NCBI GenBank assembly: GCA_023159155.1
Contig: JAJNNX010000004.1
Span: 1,612,001 to 1,676,000 of the forward strand
DNA from: Ustulina deusta
Taxonomy: Eukaryota; Ascomycota; Sordariomycetes; Xylariales; Xylariaceae
Direction of reading: 5' to 3'
DNA: 64,000 nt
In this document: piece after piece, positions 11,176-24,491 of the stretch
Layout: each line of letters opens with the position of its first letter
How positions within the stretch are numbered: position 1 is the first letter of the stretch
The notes under the pieces: model-generated
Databases searched by the model: none
What the model was told of the DNA's origin: nothing
Seen by the model: the letters and a program-made list of their open reading frames with translations, nothing else
Translations under genes and position numbers: made by a program

Positions 11176-14100
11176 TTACTAGTAGGACTGGCTCCTTATT
11201 GATATTGGGGACTCGGAAGAAGTTCCTTTTGCGTCCTCAATGGCAACACGATAAGTTCATTTGCTTTGACGACATACGACTTTCCTAGCGTTCATATATA
11301 GGTACCTCGATGTTGGGAATTGAGAGGTGGAAGAGTGATAAACTCGGGGTATTGGTGCTACCGCTTTAGGTATAGCTTTAGCCGAAGCTTTGTCCAAAAG
11401 CGGGAAACCTTTCGTGGCACAGCCAACCAGAGTGATGCATACAGGGATCCGAAGATGTGGAGATTCGCCGCAATAGGGCCGCCCCATGTATACTGTTCAC
11501 TAAACCTACGCGGCTCTATTGCGGGGAATTTCAATCATTACCAGCTAATAGCAGGTACTGTGGAATAGGTAGTGCAAGTGTGCATATCTATGGTTTGACG
11601 AAAATGCCCATCAAAAAATTTGCAGTAGGTCAGATGCATTGGGGGGTGGTAAGATAACACTATGTATACATAGTAGGTATGTTTACCATGAAAGAAGGGA
11701 TTGGCTACGGTGAAGAAATAACGGCTCGGTGTGATTATGAAGCAGGGCCTCATGTGAAGATTCGGTGTGCGTTGGTGAGCCCGTATACACTAGAATATCT
11801 GTACAACGTCCAACGCCACAGATAATCGTTTCCCTATAACTTACTAGTACTGGCCATCATTAAGCGAGTGTTCTGACGATTTATTGCATTGCTTTCGAGG
11901 GATAAATCCGTCATAAACACCAGAACCAGGAAGACGATGTCTTACGGTAGAGGTTCCACCACGGAAAGAGTGAAGTATAGGGTCATTTTTGTGAAGAAAT
12001 GCTGAAGTAGAGCGTGGATCTCTCTGAATAAGGGGTGTGCAGATGGTGACTAACCTACATGTGCGACTGAAGCCTCTGGCGGATGATGGTCCTCAGTATG
12101 GCTATCGAGTTAAGCTTTATCATTTTTCTTGACACCTATAATCAGGAACGGAGCCCCTCGTATCAGGCTCGAAAGCTGGATTTGTTGGTGATGCTGCTTG
12201 TAGCGCAATCTTCTTTAGGTTTTCCTTCCCCAATTTAGAGGTAGGCTCCAAGGATCTAAGAAGGCGGTAAGTATTACATTCGAAGATAAGTATTATAATA
12301 GCACAATATCGAGGCGAACTTTGCATAGTCGACGGGTTACTGCATGCTGGTAGGTAAGCGCTAATGAAGGGGACTCATTCAAACCACCACCAATGAATTG
12401 TGGCATCATTCGTAGAAAGGACCTTTGAGCATGAAGTAGCGGTCTTGATTTGACAAACCGTTAGGTACTGTTCAGACGGTTGTGCTAATGGATGTGCTAA
12501 CGGATGGGGTCCGACTGAGCCAGGCATCACCGGCTGCTATCCACGGCTTGTTAGACAACTAACAGTGAACTGTTCGAGGAATCAACTGATAAATCAATTT
12601 ATGCAGCGTGCTGTGATGCCACCAATGGCGGCGAATAGGCTAAATTGGAACCGCGTTTTATTCCTCGACACTTACTTAGTAGCTTTAGCACCTGAACTTG
12701 ATCGTCTATATGTGTAAATGGGGAGGGAACCGAGTAGGTAATGAATCCGCACATGCGAAGAGGAGTCGAGGAGTCGAGGAGTCAAGAATCCAGCGGTGTG
12801 AGTCGAGGCTATGACACAGGTGCGAGATAAGGAGTCCATGCCACGATGGTTCCAAGGATAACCGGGCCATGAGATGGCCTTGCGGGCATGCAGTCGGAGG
12901 ATTTGACGGCGATGGAGGGTGACTGACGGTTGCGGGCCGATAAATGTGTCTAAATTGATACTTGACCCTAGATGCCACTAATAATAATTGCTGCAGAACC
13001 AAGGGGATGACCCAACTTTAACCTACACGCGACGTACACTACTACTATGTCGAGCGAGAGAGGAGTGACGAAGCAAACCAGACGAGAGTAGCATTGTGAT
13101 TCTTTGATTGGCAGTACAAAATGAATATGTGGGAGCCTGTCTAAGCAAACCGACCATCGCTTCTGTCACAGTGGACAACGTGAAGTTCAGACAGGTATAC
13201 ACTACGCATAATCTATGGGTTAACGAAGTCCTTGATGAGTGATAGGCAAAATGTAAGAACCAGAAAGCACTGTGTTGATGACAGCAGCAGAAAGCGGAAG
13301 CGAGATGTTGCACGTATAAGGAGCGGTGTTGGGATAAGATGACTTTCGAGGACATATTGAAGCTGAGCTGAAGGAAAACCAGAAAGGGAATACCTATTGT
13401 ACCTCGGGCTTCATTTTGTGCCCAGGCACATATATTGTATGCAGTAGTGCAGGTGTAGTATAAGAAGGTAGTGTCCCTAGTGGTGTCTGGCTCCCATATC
13501 TCGGAATTTACATAGTAGTTGGCCTTGTTTTGCACATGCCTAGGTACACATTATATATCAGGACAGATGATGTCGTACCGATAATGTAAAAGGCAAGATG
13601 TGCAACTATCTGTATCTACAGTAGCAGGCACTAGTGTTCGGTATGCCCTCGAACAAATGGTACTATGTTGTAGGGTAGTATGGTAGTGTAGTGTATATGA
13701 AGGGCATGTGGAGAGGGAGGGAGAGATAAGGTTTGACGGGTGTTCTTCGGTGCAAGGTGTAAATGTGCTGATGGGCGAGGCGGGCACGGCGACGCCTCAC
13801 TCGCTGGCCAAAGGTCGGCAGCACTCCACTATTTGGCCGGCCAAGTCGCCGTAACCAGCAAGAGAGACCGCATTCCAGAGCACCCCATTTCTGCCCCATC
13901 CCACCTTGGCACCGTGTCAATTTCTCCATGGTCCTCGTCCAGTAGTCTGTCCAGTAGTCTGCCCCATCGCCAGCCCAAGACAACCCGATCGAGCTATCGG
14001 ACCCAGAGAGAAAGGCATGCTACACTGTACATAGTACACTACTGACCGGTAACTCCCACGCATGTATACCTGCCCACATTAGACGAGGTGCGCTCTGACT

Positions 14101-14640
14101 GCTGCAACACACTGCTCGCTTCACTGGAGCCACCACTGGCTGCGGTGTTTCTTCATGTGTACACATACCTAGTGCTGCACGTACTGCAGCCAGTGCAGTC
14201 CGCCTCCAAAATGGTACTTTGTACGGTTAGGTAAGATTGCTAGACCCAGTGTTGTAGGGAGCTAGGTAGGTGGTATACATATCAGTAGCAGGTATGCAGT
14301 CATACACGGTGTATTTGGACATTGCATCCACTGTGCCCGCTTTCCCTGCACTCGAGTGCTCCCCCATAATATAGTACCTAGGTACCTGCGGCCCACTGGC
14401 TGCCCTACACTAACTTAGGTACACTATTTCCAATCCAGAAGCTCCGCCAACCCCAAGTCCATCGTTCCCAGGTCCTCCGACACGCTACCAAGTCAACTCT
14501 CGTTCGGCCTTATTGCCTCCCACCTCTACTCCCTCTCTTCCACTTGGTTTATTACCTATTCCACCCTGGTGGGAGACGTGATACGTGCAACATAGCCTCT
14601 TGCACTTGAGCCGTCACCTTGTCCTCGGCCCTACCTGCAC

Positions 14641-14675
14641 TTTTTTTTTTGTTGTTGTTGTTGTTGCTGTCGTTG
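14641..14675. repeat. Poly-T run followed by GTT microsatellite
   Basis: Ten T residues are followed by five or more GTT units and degenerate variants. It lies about 700 bp upstream of the F-box gene start. Confidence 0.7.
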
Positions 14676-15373
14676 TTTAATTAGGTAGCTCACTTTATCT
14701 TTCCTTTTCCTCCTCCTTATTCATCACTGGACGCCTTCTGACGTCTGGCCCCCGACATCGATTCCCTCAATCCGTGCCGTCCGTCCACTCACGCCCTTCA
14801 ACAAGGCCCAGCCCTCCCTTCCAACTGCGCCATCGCGAGTCTACGCTTCCCCGTCGTCGCTTTAGCCGCTCTGTCTGCACCCGCTTGTGCCCATCATTTT
14901 CGATTTAGCTAGATGAAAGAGTGACTGGTAATTCGTTGGTTGCTTCGACCGTCTGGTAGACTCTTGTCGGAAGCACGCCTAGACGAACATCGGAAAGCGA
15001 ACTGGAAGTAATACCTTGAAGTATAGTACTTACGTGTTGCACGCCGTCGCTCGCTTTTTGAATCGAAACCTCGAACTTTGTCTTGTCGCTCGTTTGAACC
15101 GTGCTGCCGTTCGTACGGATATCCGACCACTCTGTTGCGTTGCATGAATCTTGGGTCGGGACACTTTGTTTTCTGCCCTGCGAGAAATTGTCGCCTGCTT
15201 TTTTAATGTATCAACATGATTGATGTGCGATTGCTGTCTGTTGGTACCGTTAGCTCTCTCGCCGTCGCGTTACCTGCTCCCACGAGGACAAGCGGGCACT
15301 AGGAGCACCGCCTGTCCTCCTACCCATTGAGGCGCATCGGTTTATTTCCATCGTCTCCCGAGTTTCCATTGCC

Positions 15374-17010
15374 ATGGACCCTCCACATATCACTGAGTTC
15401 GCCTCTCAGCGATACTTCGAAAAGCTACGACAACTCGGTGAATCGAGAGACCAGCCCCAGGATGCCGTTGGTCAATCCCATGACGGCCATGCCGTTGCAC
15501 AATCCTCCACATTCATCCTCCCAATCGGGCAGTCAAAGTTGCCGGATCAACAGATTCCACAGGATCATCAAAAATCAGAGAAGCGCCGACCAAACTTCCG
15601 CTTGCGATCCATTCTTACTACACGCACATCGGTCGAGCATGAAATTCGGAGATCATCTATTGAATCTCCGCGGAAAAAGAGGTATGAGAAGGGACACAGT
15701 ATGAAACTCTTGTGGGCCAATTTTACTAAACATTGCGCGCGAGCAGTGTCCCGTTTGATCAACTTTTCCACAGCCTACCAAACGAGCTCAAGATCCAAAT
15801 TATTGCCTCCTTACCACTGTCAGATATATTGAGCATGCGTATGGCCTCGCGATCATGGCTTGCTATGATCACATTCAACGAGTCATCCATAACACGATAC
15901 CACCTCGAACACCATATCCCAGCCTATGCGACTCGCTTATATCCTACACCCGAACCGTCCTTGATGAGACTGCACCATTTGTGTGGTATATGGCATCGGC
16001 TCCACGTCGCTAGCAAGTTATCCTTTTTAATAAGTGAGAGAGTCACCAAAGAAATCTTCCTGCGAACAACGGAAGCCCAGCGCAGCGACTTCGCTCCTCA
16101 GTACGAACGAATGCGACGCCGACTCGTTCCATTATTATTTACGATATTTCATTTCTTCGAGACATATCGGACTCTGCATCTAGAGTATATCAGGGAACAT
16201 GGCCACGGGCTGAAACTCGAACCCTATACGATTAATCCGATTGAGTTGAAGGTTATGAATATGTACGACGACAAAACGTTACTAAGGGTGCATGAAGTAT
16301 TTCCCTTGGTTGTCTCTTCGTTTTGCCGGCGGCTGCGACCTCCTTCATATGTAGGCAGGTTTGAACGCTCCTTGAGAGGATACTTGAGGGATAAACCCGA
16401 GGACGAAGTATATGTCACAGCATTGTGCGTAGGTGGACTTCGCCAAGTAGAACGGTTTTGGGAAGTAAAAGGCTACAACACAAGAAGAGCTACCGTCGAT
16501 GCTTGGTATCAGTCTGTCACGAATGAACCGGTTGAGCATGTTCCGAAGCCACGTCGGGGTTTCATGGGCCTAAGTCGAAAGAAATCAAGTTTGAATGTTG
16601 GTGAAGGTGGAAGGACCACGATGGATTTAACTCCTAATAGCCGTGAGCGACGGGGATCCAACAACGGTCGACGTGGTAGTGATGTTTCGACAAACTCCTG
16701 GAGAGATTTTGTGTTTGGTACGAGTTTGTCAGAGGGAATGCCGATGGGACCTCTATTACGGGAGCAACTCCAAGTACTATTACCTGACTTGCCGGATCTG
16801 CACTCCATTTGGATGCCCACGGCTGAGGCTCTTATTCTCGACAGAGGCATCGTTGGGCGACCGCAGGATATAAAACGCAATGGCCCTGCCTTATTGGATC
16901 TGATTCGTGAGGATGGTGCCGCCGAAGAAGACGAGTGGTTGTATGGTCGAACTGCCCCTGAATCGGTGCGGCCACCTCTTGAGGCTATCGAAGAAGACCC
17001 TATTGAATAA
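15374..17010 (+). CDS. F-box domain protein (523 aa)
   Basis: Two exons are proposed, 15374-15681 and 15747-17010, separated by a 65-nt intron (GTATGA to GAGCAG) with matching phase 2. The start has a good context (GCCATGG). The first about 100 residues are polar and probably disordered, with a basic Ser-rich patch. An F-box follows at residues about 106-145 (SLPNELKIQIIASLPLSDIL), then a long helical region with no recognised repeat. The C-terminal 120 residues are again polar. F-box proteins recruit substrates to SCF ubiquitin ligases through SKP1. The substrate-binding part here is not a WD40 or leucine-rich repeat, so the target is unknown. The gene is convergent with the AT-hook gene, with a 1.5 kb gap between their 3-prime ends. 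Confidence 0.85.
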
Positions 17011-18508
17011 GTGGACTGAGGATTTCATCTACTGGCTGGGCGTTTCAGCCCATCTGACTTGTGAAGCATTTCCGGGCGTTTAGGGACTGGTGGATCATTT
17101 GTCTTGCATATATATGAGACGAGTATTTTAATTGTCTAAAGGTTTCGTCTTGGAGAGAACCCAGACGACGGCTGAGAGCTGGCCGGATACGATTAGTCTT
17201 TGAGCTTTGTAATGTCTAGACGGGCATGCAATATCTTCTTTGTCTTGTTGTCGTCTATCACCGCATCGGTGTAACAGTTACTAGTATTCTCGTTTTGTCA
17301 TCAGGTCAATCCCAAATGAACCGGGATGGAAGGCACGGAAAGGGCATTGCGAGGGAAATATGCAAGGCGCTATCGGCGGGCTAGGTGAGGTTCAATGATT
17401 TTAGTTTAGCACCATCGAAGCGCGTATGAATCTCACCCGGGGATCATGCATAGATATATATCTATTACCTCCTTGGACACCATATTATTTGATCCGTTCA
17501 ATCATATGTCCGTCTTTCTGATCGGCCTTGTTTCCTGATGCCAAGTGTGAGTCGAGTTTGTATCCAATAGTCCTAGAATATAGCGAAATAGTAGCACGTA
17601 GTACATGGGAGTTTCCAGCCCCTGACTATTACTTCCACAATGTTTAACGTCGTATTCTGAAGTTTTGGTATCTCGAAACCTCGGAGATAGCTTAGCGTCA
17701 CCCATCGCTCGAAGGTCCTGTGTTGAAACTGCCCCAAAAACTGTAACAATGATGTATACTTCACATGTACCTGGCTGTCTACCTCCTAATATGCATTGTC
17801 TGCACGAGTCTAAATTCGTATTTAGTAGATTGCAAACTGAAGTAAGCTTAAACAAAGCAGAAGAAGTTCATGCCGAGAAATCGAAGTGGTATATTCTAAC
17901 GCCTCATTATTTATGGATTGGAAACCTGGTTCTCGCCTGCTTATGTCTTCAGACAGAAAATCCAACCCGAACCTGGAGCGCACAAGCACACCGCACCCAT
18001 GTAGGTGAAATTGGAAAATGCAGCATAGATATGCGCGAGTGGGTGGAGAGTCATTGACATACACGTTTGAGGGGGGAAAAGAAGTGTGGGAAATAGATCC
18101 AGATGGCCCATGAAAACATATCGTGCTTGGTAGAAAGAATGAAAAGGTGAAAAAACAACTATCAACGTAAAAAACTCAACTCATCGTTTCCATCCCCCAT
18201 CCTTCCCTTTCCATTCCCTTTTCGTTTACTCTTCGTTTCTTTATCTCATGCATTTCGAGTTTTTACTCGAATCGTTCAATCAATCAATCGTCGATGAACG
18301 TGTATCAATCCACATAGTGCCCTGAGGAAATCCTGCGCACCTCACGCATTATCTTTCCTCATCCTTCCGTCCATCATATCTTTGTGAGAAGCCACCGAAA
18401 AACGCCGAATATTATGGAAGGATCAAACACATCATTTCCCGCTTTCCTTACGCCACGCATTTTGCTCAACAATGGAAATCTCCGTCATAAGAAAATTATC
18501 TTAACATT
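17011..18508. other. Convergent intergenic region
   Basis: This is the space between the 3-prime ends of the F-box gene and the AT-hook gene. It probably holds both 3-prime untranslated regions. I see no supported gene or structured element. Confidence 0.5.
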
Positions 18509-21491
18509 TCATGAAGCCCATCGGTTTTGCTGGCTTGTGCGACCTATATTGGCCGACCCTAGGTAGGAATTATTCATACCAGAGGACGAATATAGGGGCG
18601 CAGCGTTCGAGCTCGATGACCGCTGCTGTTGTGGTACGGCCCCGCTATTAAGAGCGTATGAATTGCCGCCAATATTCATACTACTGTGACTGCCACTTGA
18701 ATCAAGAGCCATATCAAATAAGCTTGGGTCGGAGAAGGTGGGAAAGGTAGATGAAAGGCCTGAATGCGATGTGTTGTGTGTTGTTGTGGTGGCTGATGTC
18801 TGCCGCGCGCTAAAATGTGGCGAATGATTTGCGACTCCGTGATTCGTCGCGCTAGTGGAGCGGTAGGTGTTACTGTTGTCTAGAGGGGATGCCGAGGGTG
18901 GCCTACGGGTTGCAAACGGAGCATTGTTATGGATTAACGAGGGCGATCCACGGTAATTATTATCCGTCTGCATCAGAGGAGAGTTTGACTGTGTACTAAA
19001 TTGGGGGGAATTCGTAACATGTTGGACGAGTCCTGTGTTAGGTGAGGCACTTGACATGTGCTGTTGGGGACGCTGTGTGGCTGAATATGATGACTGCTGC
19101 TGTGAATTATATGAGGACCCTAGCCCCTGGCCTTGGGAATAATAGTTTTGAGATGTTCTAGATTGTTGCTGAGAGGTCAATGCTGCCGGCATCTGAGGTA
19201 ACTTCGATGGCTGAGAGGGGATTGGTGACGCTGTCTGGGTTGGTTGCTGCTGCTTCTGCCTTCCTGTGGTGGCTTGTCTCGAACTGTCAGACAAGTTTTG
19301 TAAGGCGGTAAAATGTTCGTAGTGGGCATCCAGACCTCCTGCAGTAGCCGGCGCTGCTGCTGGTGCGGGCGATACCGTAGAACCCATTGAACTAGTAGAG
19401 TGAGGCTGCTGTTTATGCTGTGGACGGTTATTGTAACTTTGAATTTGATCCGTGTGGCTTTGCATCGCAGCGTAATGTGCTTCGAGCCCTTCAGCCGGGG
19501 GGTGGCTCTGAGCCACATCTCCTGAATTGGGCTGGTGCGCAGGCTCGGCAAGAGCAGACACAGGTGGAATAGACGCCTTCTGGTTCATGTTATTAGGAGT
19601 CTGCCGTCTGACCGTGGCCATTGCTGATGACTCTTGAGATTTGCGCGCACGTTTGGCCGGGGGGGCAACAACACTACTCGGGGTCGGTTGGCGTATGTGT
19701 TGACTGGTCTGATTTTGAAGCTGGGTAGATGATGTCAATGGCATAACGCTTGACTGTACATGTTGAGAGCTTGAAGGCGCCCCCCCTGGCGGGGTTATGC
19801 TTTCGATTTGAGTCGTGGCGTTTCCGGTTGGCCTTTTACGTTTTTTGGCTGTTACGGTTGAAGCCTTGACTTGGCTTGCTGGCGATAGGAGAGTAGGCGT
19901 CGTAGTTTGCGTAGGTTGGTGACTGTTGTGATTATGCGTGACAGTCCCATTGACTGTAGGAGCAGCAAACTCATCTACGAAGTCTAGCGCGGGCGTTGGT
20001 GCCTGGGCCGAAAGAGGGTGTTCTGAGGTGATATTGGAATCCGCATGCTGCTGCTGCTGCTGCTGCTGAGGGGTGTTAGCGGCGACGGTGTCATTTGGAG
20101 CCTCAGTGGTAGGCTTAGGCCGACTCTTAGTCGGCTTTGACTTGGCCGAATTGGTTTTGTTCTTGGGGTGGGCATCAAGCATAGGAACCGGTACAGGCAC
20201 TGGCGTCACCTTTGGCGGTGGGATCGACTGCAAAACTGATTTATCTTTAGGGCGATTCTTAGACCCTTTCGGCCGTCCACGCTTTTTGGCGCTAGAGCCA
20301 GGAGCAAGGCTGATATCATTAATGGAACGGAAACCGGCTGCAGAGCCTTTTGCAGGAGTAGCAGTCGGCATTCCGCCGCCATTCAGTCCTGTTGGTGTGC
20401 TTGGAGCATCTCTCAAAGCTGTCATGGCCTCGACCAGATCTCCATCGTCATTCAGCTCCAAGACGCTGTCTTCTACGTCAACCCAACTGTCATCTTGAGG
20501 ATCCTGTGTTTGATCCTCCGCCCCTTTACTAGTCTTCTGTGAGCCTTTCTTGAGACCCTTGTCACTCCGAGCTTTGCTCGCTTTGCTACCCTTGGGCCTT
20601 CCTCTTGGTCGCTTCTGGCTAGCAGCCTGAGCCGCCGAGTCTTCGGTGTATCTGGGACGAGGATGTTCTAGGTCTGGGAAGATCTCGGCTATCCATCCAA
20701 CAAAGAGGGAACCGGAACCATTGGCCAGGGCGCTTTCGGGAAATTTACCGTCTGCTGGAGGGGGGGCATCGGGTATCCCACCAAAGAAAGCAAGACCCCT
20801 GCATATTTGGTCGACCACAGTGTAATGAGGCAATGTCCGCAGAAGTGTCAATAGGCGGGCCTGCTCAGCTTTAGTCTCTGCAACCGTCAGGGGTCGCGGT
20901 GGGCCAAGGTCAACGACGGGTTTGTTAGACCTCTTAGGAGGGTTGAATTGCTTCAAGCCAGGTGGCCGAGGATAGTTTGCCCTTCGTTGGTGTGATACGT
21001 AAACATCGGTTTGGGCCAATTTGGCTTGCAAGGCTGTACTTTCGCTGGTGCGCTTGGCAGCAGCATCTCTGCCTTCGCTCGCGCGGTGGCTGGCTACATC
21101 CATATGCATGACGCTGAAATTTCCTTTCATCTGCTCGTTTACATTCTTCAGCTTGCTGGGCACAGGGTTTCGGACGCGTCCATCCCGAGGGTATATCCTC
21201 ATCTCTGCCCCAGGGGAGCCATCCAGGGGCGCCGCAAGGGGATTTGAGAGGCCATTAGCGACACCGTTCGTCGCAGCACCGGGCACCGAAAGCGACGAGG
21301 CAAGGATGCTAGGCGATTCGGATAGTGACGGGGCACCAGTGCCAGTACTTGAAGGCCGCACAGCACCGGTGGCTGGCGCGTTGGCCGAATTGGCAGGTGA
21401 TTGGCCTACCGCGCAAGCATGTCAATAACCAGTCGAAAGGGCATTACGGGGAGGAGGGATAATGCTCTTGCTTACTAGAAGCTGTAGCCAT
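18509..21491 (-). CDS. AT-hook protein, Gln/Ser-rich (970 aa)
   Basis: Exon 1 is only 16 coding nt (21491-21476, MATAS plus one base). It is followed by a 70-nt intron (GTAAGC to GGTAG) and a single long exon, 21405-18509. The phases match, and the spliced start supplies the only ATG available to the long frame. Residues about 140-245 form a compact conserved-looking region (VDQICRGLAFFGGIPDAP, SLFVGWIAEIFPDL). Two AT-hooks, RGRPKGS, lie at residues about 273-279 and 381-387, followed by further Lys/Arg clusters. The rest is Gln/Ser/Thr/Pro-rich with a polyglutamine run near residue 455. AT-hooks bind the minor groove of AT-rich DNA, so a chromatin or transcription role in the nucleus is likely. 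No zinc finger or enzyme motif is present. Named orthology is not claimed. Confidence 0.82.
20046..20069. repeat. CTG/CAG microsatellite encoding polyglutamine
   Basis: Eight tandem CTG units on the plus strand correspond to a CAG run encoding the polyglutamine tract of the AT-hook protein on the minus strand. Confidence 0.85.
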
Positions 21492-24491
21492 TGGTCCAGA
21501 CAACGACGACCATGGCAATGATTAGAGATGACAGAGTGGAATATAAATAATCGTCTAGCACGCGCAGTTCGCTGTCCTCAGGTGGGCATCTGCCGGACGG
21601 CCGTGGCCCATGCTCGTAATGGAACACAAAACGTATTGGTATCGGAAATCACTTGCGTATCATGGCAATATGACCGGGCGCGCGGGCGAGAGACACAAGA
21701 AATATGTAGGGACGACAGCGTGTACGGGCGAGGCGGTCGGAACAGAAGTCTCAGTCAGAAGGGGGGGGTGGACTCGAGGAGGGTTTCGCGACGCCAAGAT
21801 GACTGTTTTAGAACATGGATTCAGCTGCAGCAAGCTAGACCGACGTAAACACAGGCCAGGATGGATTGATTTCCGGGCGACAGGTTGGTGGTCGGACTTC
21901 TTCATAGGACTACGACGTTGACAAGCGGACGAGGTTCGGTGCGACGTTGATACAGCAGGGCAGGTGAAGGGGAGAAGGCAGCGTGCTGAGCGGAGAGAAT
22001 TTGGATGGCGCTGGGTACATATGTAGCATAGGTAGGGTACGGGTGCTTGTAGTATAGGATAGCGTCGTGTAGTGTAGTGATGGCCTGGCAGATACCTCTA
22101 CGAGAAGGGAATGGTACTATATAAGCAGGTACATACATGTAGATGGTTATTGGAGGAGGTGGCAGTGGCAGGAGCGCACGATTGATAGAGTGAGAAGGTA
22201 GGTAGGTAGGCAGGCAGGTATGAGCGAGTACCTACCTATCTAGATGCTCTTTCTACCTACCTAGGTACCTACCATGCATGCATGCCCTTGTGCCCTTCGA
22301 GATCCGTGGCGGTTAATTCTCTCTGTGTGCCGCTGCTGCCCGCTGTTTTGTTGTCTTTCCCGTCCGTCTGCACCACCTAAAAATGAGACTACTGCAGCTG
22401 CTCCCCTCTCCTACAGCGATCTAATGGTCGACGATAGGCGCTATCCGTATGGATTTGTCCGGCCATGGAGTTACACTGGTACCCAGCTCCAGCAAATGAG
22501 AGGCGATTGCAGGGTGGCCAAACAACCGACTAGGACTAGTGGGATATTTAAATGAGGGGGTGATGGGGATGGCTTTGGTGGGAAAGCCAGTGAGTGGCAG
22601 TACTGCCAGCACCCAAGGTAACATGAAGCTTTGGGGCTGTTGTCACCAGGACCGACCACTGCCTCTCTCTAAGTACGCATATACCAACCTACCTGCCCAG
22701 GTAGCACCAGTATGCACACACTGCCTGGTACCTGCCTACCTACCGACTAATAGAGGTACTAGGTACTGTAGATACCGAGGTGCATGTAGGTAGGGACTAT
22801 GAGTGAACCCTGTCAATAGGCACAGGTAGGTATGGTATTGCGTTGCGGAATCAAAATCGCGATGGTGTAGTTGTTTCTGTTGAAAAGGTAAAATGTTGAT
22901 AGTAACACCGAGATTGAGTCACAAACAAGATGAACAACTCCCTTTGTGTCGAGTTTATCTTCCCATCGCATGCCATAGATCCGTGGCAGGAGTTTCATGA
23001 GTACGTGGTACACAATTTCATCCGAGGACAGTGATCAGCGTTAGATATTTGCCATCTCTCTGGCCAGTGGTCGAGAAATTGCTGGAAGGCATTATTTTAT
23101 ACGTCAAGCCCCTCCCGCTTGGGTACTATGTAGGTAGGTACTCTTTGACCATGTTTTCAGGCACGTCATTGTGATGAACATAACCCCAGATGCTGTGGGC
23201 CTCATATACCGCGCGCCTCCAAGCCACGCCGCTTTGCATGAGCTTACTCCCGTCCTGAGGCACCCTTTCACGCCACCGAATTTTGCACAAGTCCATTGCA
23301 TATGTTAACCCAAAACCCCGTAACAAACGGATCTTCATGTTCTACAGGGAGTACAAAACGGCTATCTTCTTAAGGAAGTCGCCAATTTGAAAAGGTGATG
23401 GATTGATAGGGTTCGACATTAAGATAGATTGCCTTCACTTTTGCAATCCTTGGTTTTTTAGTCACATTGGCCATACTTTCTCCTATCTTACTTTATGAAG
23501 TTTGATGAGGCTCTACTGAACTTCGCGTCGTCTTTCTAACTGGGCGCGCTGGGATCCATCTCATGAGGTCATGCACTTGTGCCAGTGCTGTTTATCGTTT
23601 TTCGGTTGAAGAAAATTATTTATACAATCTCATCGCTAGAAGGCGCTACACTTCGCTCGACAAAAGTACATCTTCCTAGGGACGAGCTTCATCTATTAAC
23701 AGACACGTTACTTGCGGGCCGAAACTGTTGCGAATTTCTAGGTAATAGTTAGCCGTCTACACAAGCCCCTTGAAGGACCTGAGGCATTGGAGCAGACAGG
23801 TTTTGGGAATCTGTAGGACAGAAGTCCTTCCAGGGCGACTTCTTGTAAGCCATGGGAGTTCCTGGGTTGCGCGGAGTCTTCTGGAAGGTGTAGGTAATAG
23901 AGAGCTGAGAAGCCACGCTTAATGCACTTGAGAGTTGGTAAAATCGGAGTGCCTAAGTCCTTCGGAGCTCGAGAAGGAATGCTTTTCTGCAAGATGTTGG
24001 TGCTGGTTTATGAGCGTCCACGGCAGGCGTTGACACGGTGGCGGTGGTGAAGAGCTGACATGTTGATGTGACAGAGTTACACTCGATTGATATTGGTGTT
24101 GATGATGCCGCCTGTGGCGTTTGTTGGCCTAGGTGACGACAGACCTGTTGAGGTTGTCATCGTTTTATCAAAGACCAACCAGAAACATTTAAACAAGCCT
24201 GTAAAGAAGATATCTAAGAGGTAGGCATGTTGCATTACTACCTAGGTAGGTTGCTTTGTGCGTAGAAAGACGGAATCGGTTGGCAGAACGTTTTATTAAA
24301 CCCTGACGGTTTGAGCCTTAGCGGTGGTAACGGTAAGCCTTTAGGTAACTTGTTTGCCCCACAGTATCTCCCGGGCTAGGTCCCTCTCTCCCTGACTGCA
24401 GCTCCTAGCTCTCAGCTCGCTACCTCCTGGGACGTCATTGTAAGAGGTCTCCCCAGAGTCGTTCTTTGACGTCCCTCCAACCTCCGCCAAT
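21492..24491. other. Divergent intergenic region
   Basis: Three kilobases separate the starts of the AT-hook gene (-) and the V-ATPase subunit C gene (+), so both promoters must lie here. TACCTA/TAGGTA tracts are dense at about 22193-22290 and 22685-22835. No coding sequence could be supported. Confidence 0.5.
22193..22290. repeat. TAGGTA/TACCTA cluster
   Basis: Tandem TAGG units are followed by TACC units on the same strand, giving inverted arms that could pair. An imperfect CATG repeat follows. This is the densest such tract in the window. Confidence 0.65.

Larger units (their letters stand above)
8035..15373. other. Gene-poor stretch
   Basis: I find no convincing intact gene here. It holds the promoter side of the unknown-function gene at its left end, scattered TACCTA/TAGGTA tracts (for example 9271-9304 and about 14375-14420), a coding relic near 11 kb, and the upstream region of the F-box gene at its right end. 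That upstream region contains a T run followed by GTT repeats at 14641-14675 and a pyrimidine-rich stretch. The open frames present are short and of low-complexity or antisense-like composition. Confidence 0.6.

Noticed and set aside
13023..13535. 170-codon minus-strand frame in the 8-15 kb desert
   Set aside because: Composition is rich in Cys, His, Ser and Thr without any motif or intron structure; it looks like chance.
16509..16880. Antisense frame within the F-box gene
   Set aside because: It is a shadow of the coding strand without independent support.
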